Program-made: the position numbers and the translations under genes
Notes under the pieces: generated by a model
What the model was told of the DNA's origin: nothing
What the model saw: only the letters and a program-made list of their open reading frames with translations
Database searches by the model: none
Origin: Myxococcus landrumus
Lineage (GTDB): Bacteria; Myxococcota; Myxococcia; Myxococcales; Myxococcaceae
Reading direction: 5' to 3'
NCBI RefSeq assembly: GCF_017301635.1
Contig: NZ_CP071091.1
Span: 5,282,001 to 5,346,000, forward strand
DNA: 64,000 bases
Shown: positions 63,863 to 64,000 of the stretch, piece by piece
Layout of the letters: the number at the start of each line of letters is the position of its first letter
How positions within the stretch are numbered: the stretch's first letter is position 1

Positions 63863-63886
63863 GAAATCCACACCATCTACAGGGGG
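63863..63886 (+). promoter_or_regulatory. phage 24-bp motif, copy 7 (before resolvase-like gene)
   Basis: Plus-strand copy: GAAATCCACA, then CCATCTACAGGGGG, a full match to the consensus. It lies in the gap after the polymerase gene, 20 bp before a GTG at 63907. Confidence 0.8.
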
Positions 63887-63906
63887 CTTACTCATCACCC
63901 TGAACG

Positions 63907-64000
63907 GTGCAACGGATGACCCCGATTTTCCCCGCGCGACGCCTCCTCGTGGCGCTCGACCCCGGGCTTCGCGAGTGCGGTGTCGCGCTCTTTGACTTGG
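63907..64000 (+). CDS. RuvC-like Holliday junction resolvase, N-terminal part
   Basis: Cut by the right window edge; about 30 codons are present. The frame reads PARRLLVALDPGLRECGVALFDL, the RNase-H-like first strand with catalytic Asp as in RuvC (DPGxxxxGxxx). Starts at GTG 63907 or ATG 63916 are both possible. It would cut branched phage DNA before packaging. Confidence 0.65.
   Translation, partial: MQRMTPIFPARRLLVALDPGLRECGVALFDL

Larger units (their letters stand above)
24958..64000. mobile_element. prophage inserted in comF (left part, right end outside window)
   Basis: From the comF break to the right window edge the genes are those of a temperate tailed phage of siphovirus type: a passenger cassette (25.1-33.2 kb), lysis (33.4-35.0), tail (35.0-43.9), connectors, capsid, portal and terminase (43.9-50.5), regulation (51.4-53.0) and replication (53.0-64.0). 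HK97-type capsid and protease with lambda-type G/GT tail chaperones support the assignment. The left boundary is approximate; the core repeat would be near the bases encoding IHRFKY. No integrase or repressor was found in the window, so they should lie to the right. Confidence 0.9.

Noticed and set aside
24968-64000. T7-type RNA polymerase or integrase gene in the window
   Set aside because: None of the supported proteins has single-subunit RNA polymerase or tyrosine/serine recombinase motifs; the only polymerase is a DNA polymerase with exonuclease.
24968-64000. Apparent excess of GTCGAC in the phage half
   Set aside because: It looked frequent by eye but I could not count it against expectation, so no claim is made.

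Overview
The window is high-GC DNA from a myxobacterium of the Myxococcus/Corallococcus type. The basis is the codon style, a DUF2381 (TIGR02268) protein, serine/threonine kinases, paired one- and two-component genes, and a RadA/BioB/GpmI/RtcB-like housekeeping set with proteobacterial motifs. It has two parts: ordinary chromosome (1 to about 24,960) and a large prophage that cuts comF and runs past the right edge (about 24,960 to 64,000).

Chromosome. bioF (partial) and bioB lie on the minus strand, with a BirA-like operator between bioB and radA. Then come an HxlR regulator divergent from a DoxX gene with a perfect palindrome between them, a V4R-type sensor next to an RsbR-like STAS protein, a PAQR/hemolysin-III protein, three regulators or exporters, a secreted GH46 chitosanase, an orphan histidine kinase, a chemotaxis-type receptor, a heme-oxygenase-fold protein, a Nudix hydrolase and an NtrC-family regulator. 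A cell-envelope group (coiled-coil protein, lipoprotein, outer-membrane barrel) is followed by rsfS-rlmH, an RtcB paralogue, gpmI and the 5' part of comF.

Prophage left arm (25.1-33.2 kb, minus strand). This is a passenger cassette: DUF2381 protein, transmembrane Ser/Thr kinase, a second kinase that has lost its catalytic Asp, an outer-membrane protein, a lipoprotein with a C-terminal Tox-REase-5 nuclease domain, and an Imm52-type immunity protein. The layout resembles the SitA toxins that myxobacteria pass on by outer-membrane exchange, some of which are carried by prophages.

Prophage lysis and structural genes (33.4-51.2 kb, minus strand). Holin, M15 endolysin and two small membrane proteins come first. 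A siphovirus-type tail follows (a central tail protein ending in a Hint domain, distal tail protein, tape measure, G/GT chaperones with a GGGAAAA frameshift site, tube proteins), then connectors, HK97-type capsid and protease, portal, terminase, and a terminase-like HTH fused to an HNH nuclease. A sigma-70-like factor and a Cys-rich protein lie upstream (51.4-52.6 kb).

Prophage replication genes (53.0-64.0 kb, mostly plus strand). VapE-type primase/helicase, a beta-class DNA methyltransferase, a Cas4-like Fe-S nuclease, an SNF2/DEAH helicase, a possible ssDNA-binding protein, a family A DNA polymerase, and the start of a RuvC-like resolvase. No integrase, repressor or second attachment site is in the window, so they should lie to the right.

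The most notable unexplained signal is a 24-bp oriented motif (AATCC block, fixed CATCTA core, terminal G run) found in seven good and two degenerate copies. Each lies just before a phage gene and points the same way as that gene; in five cases the start codon lies within 0-2 nt of the motif end. It looks like a phage-specific promoter or operator shared by early and late genes.
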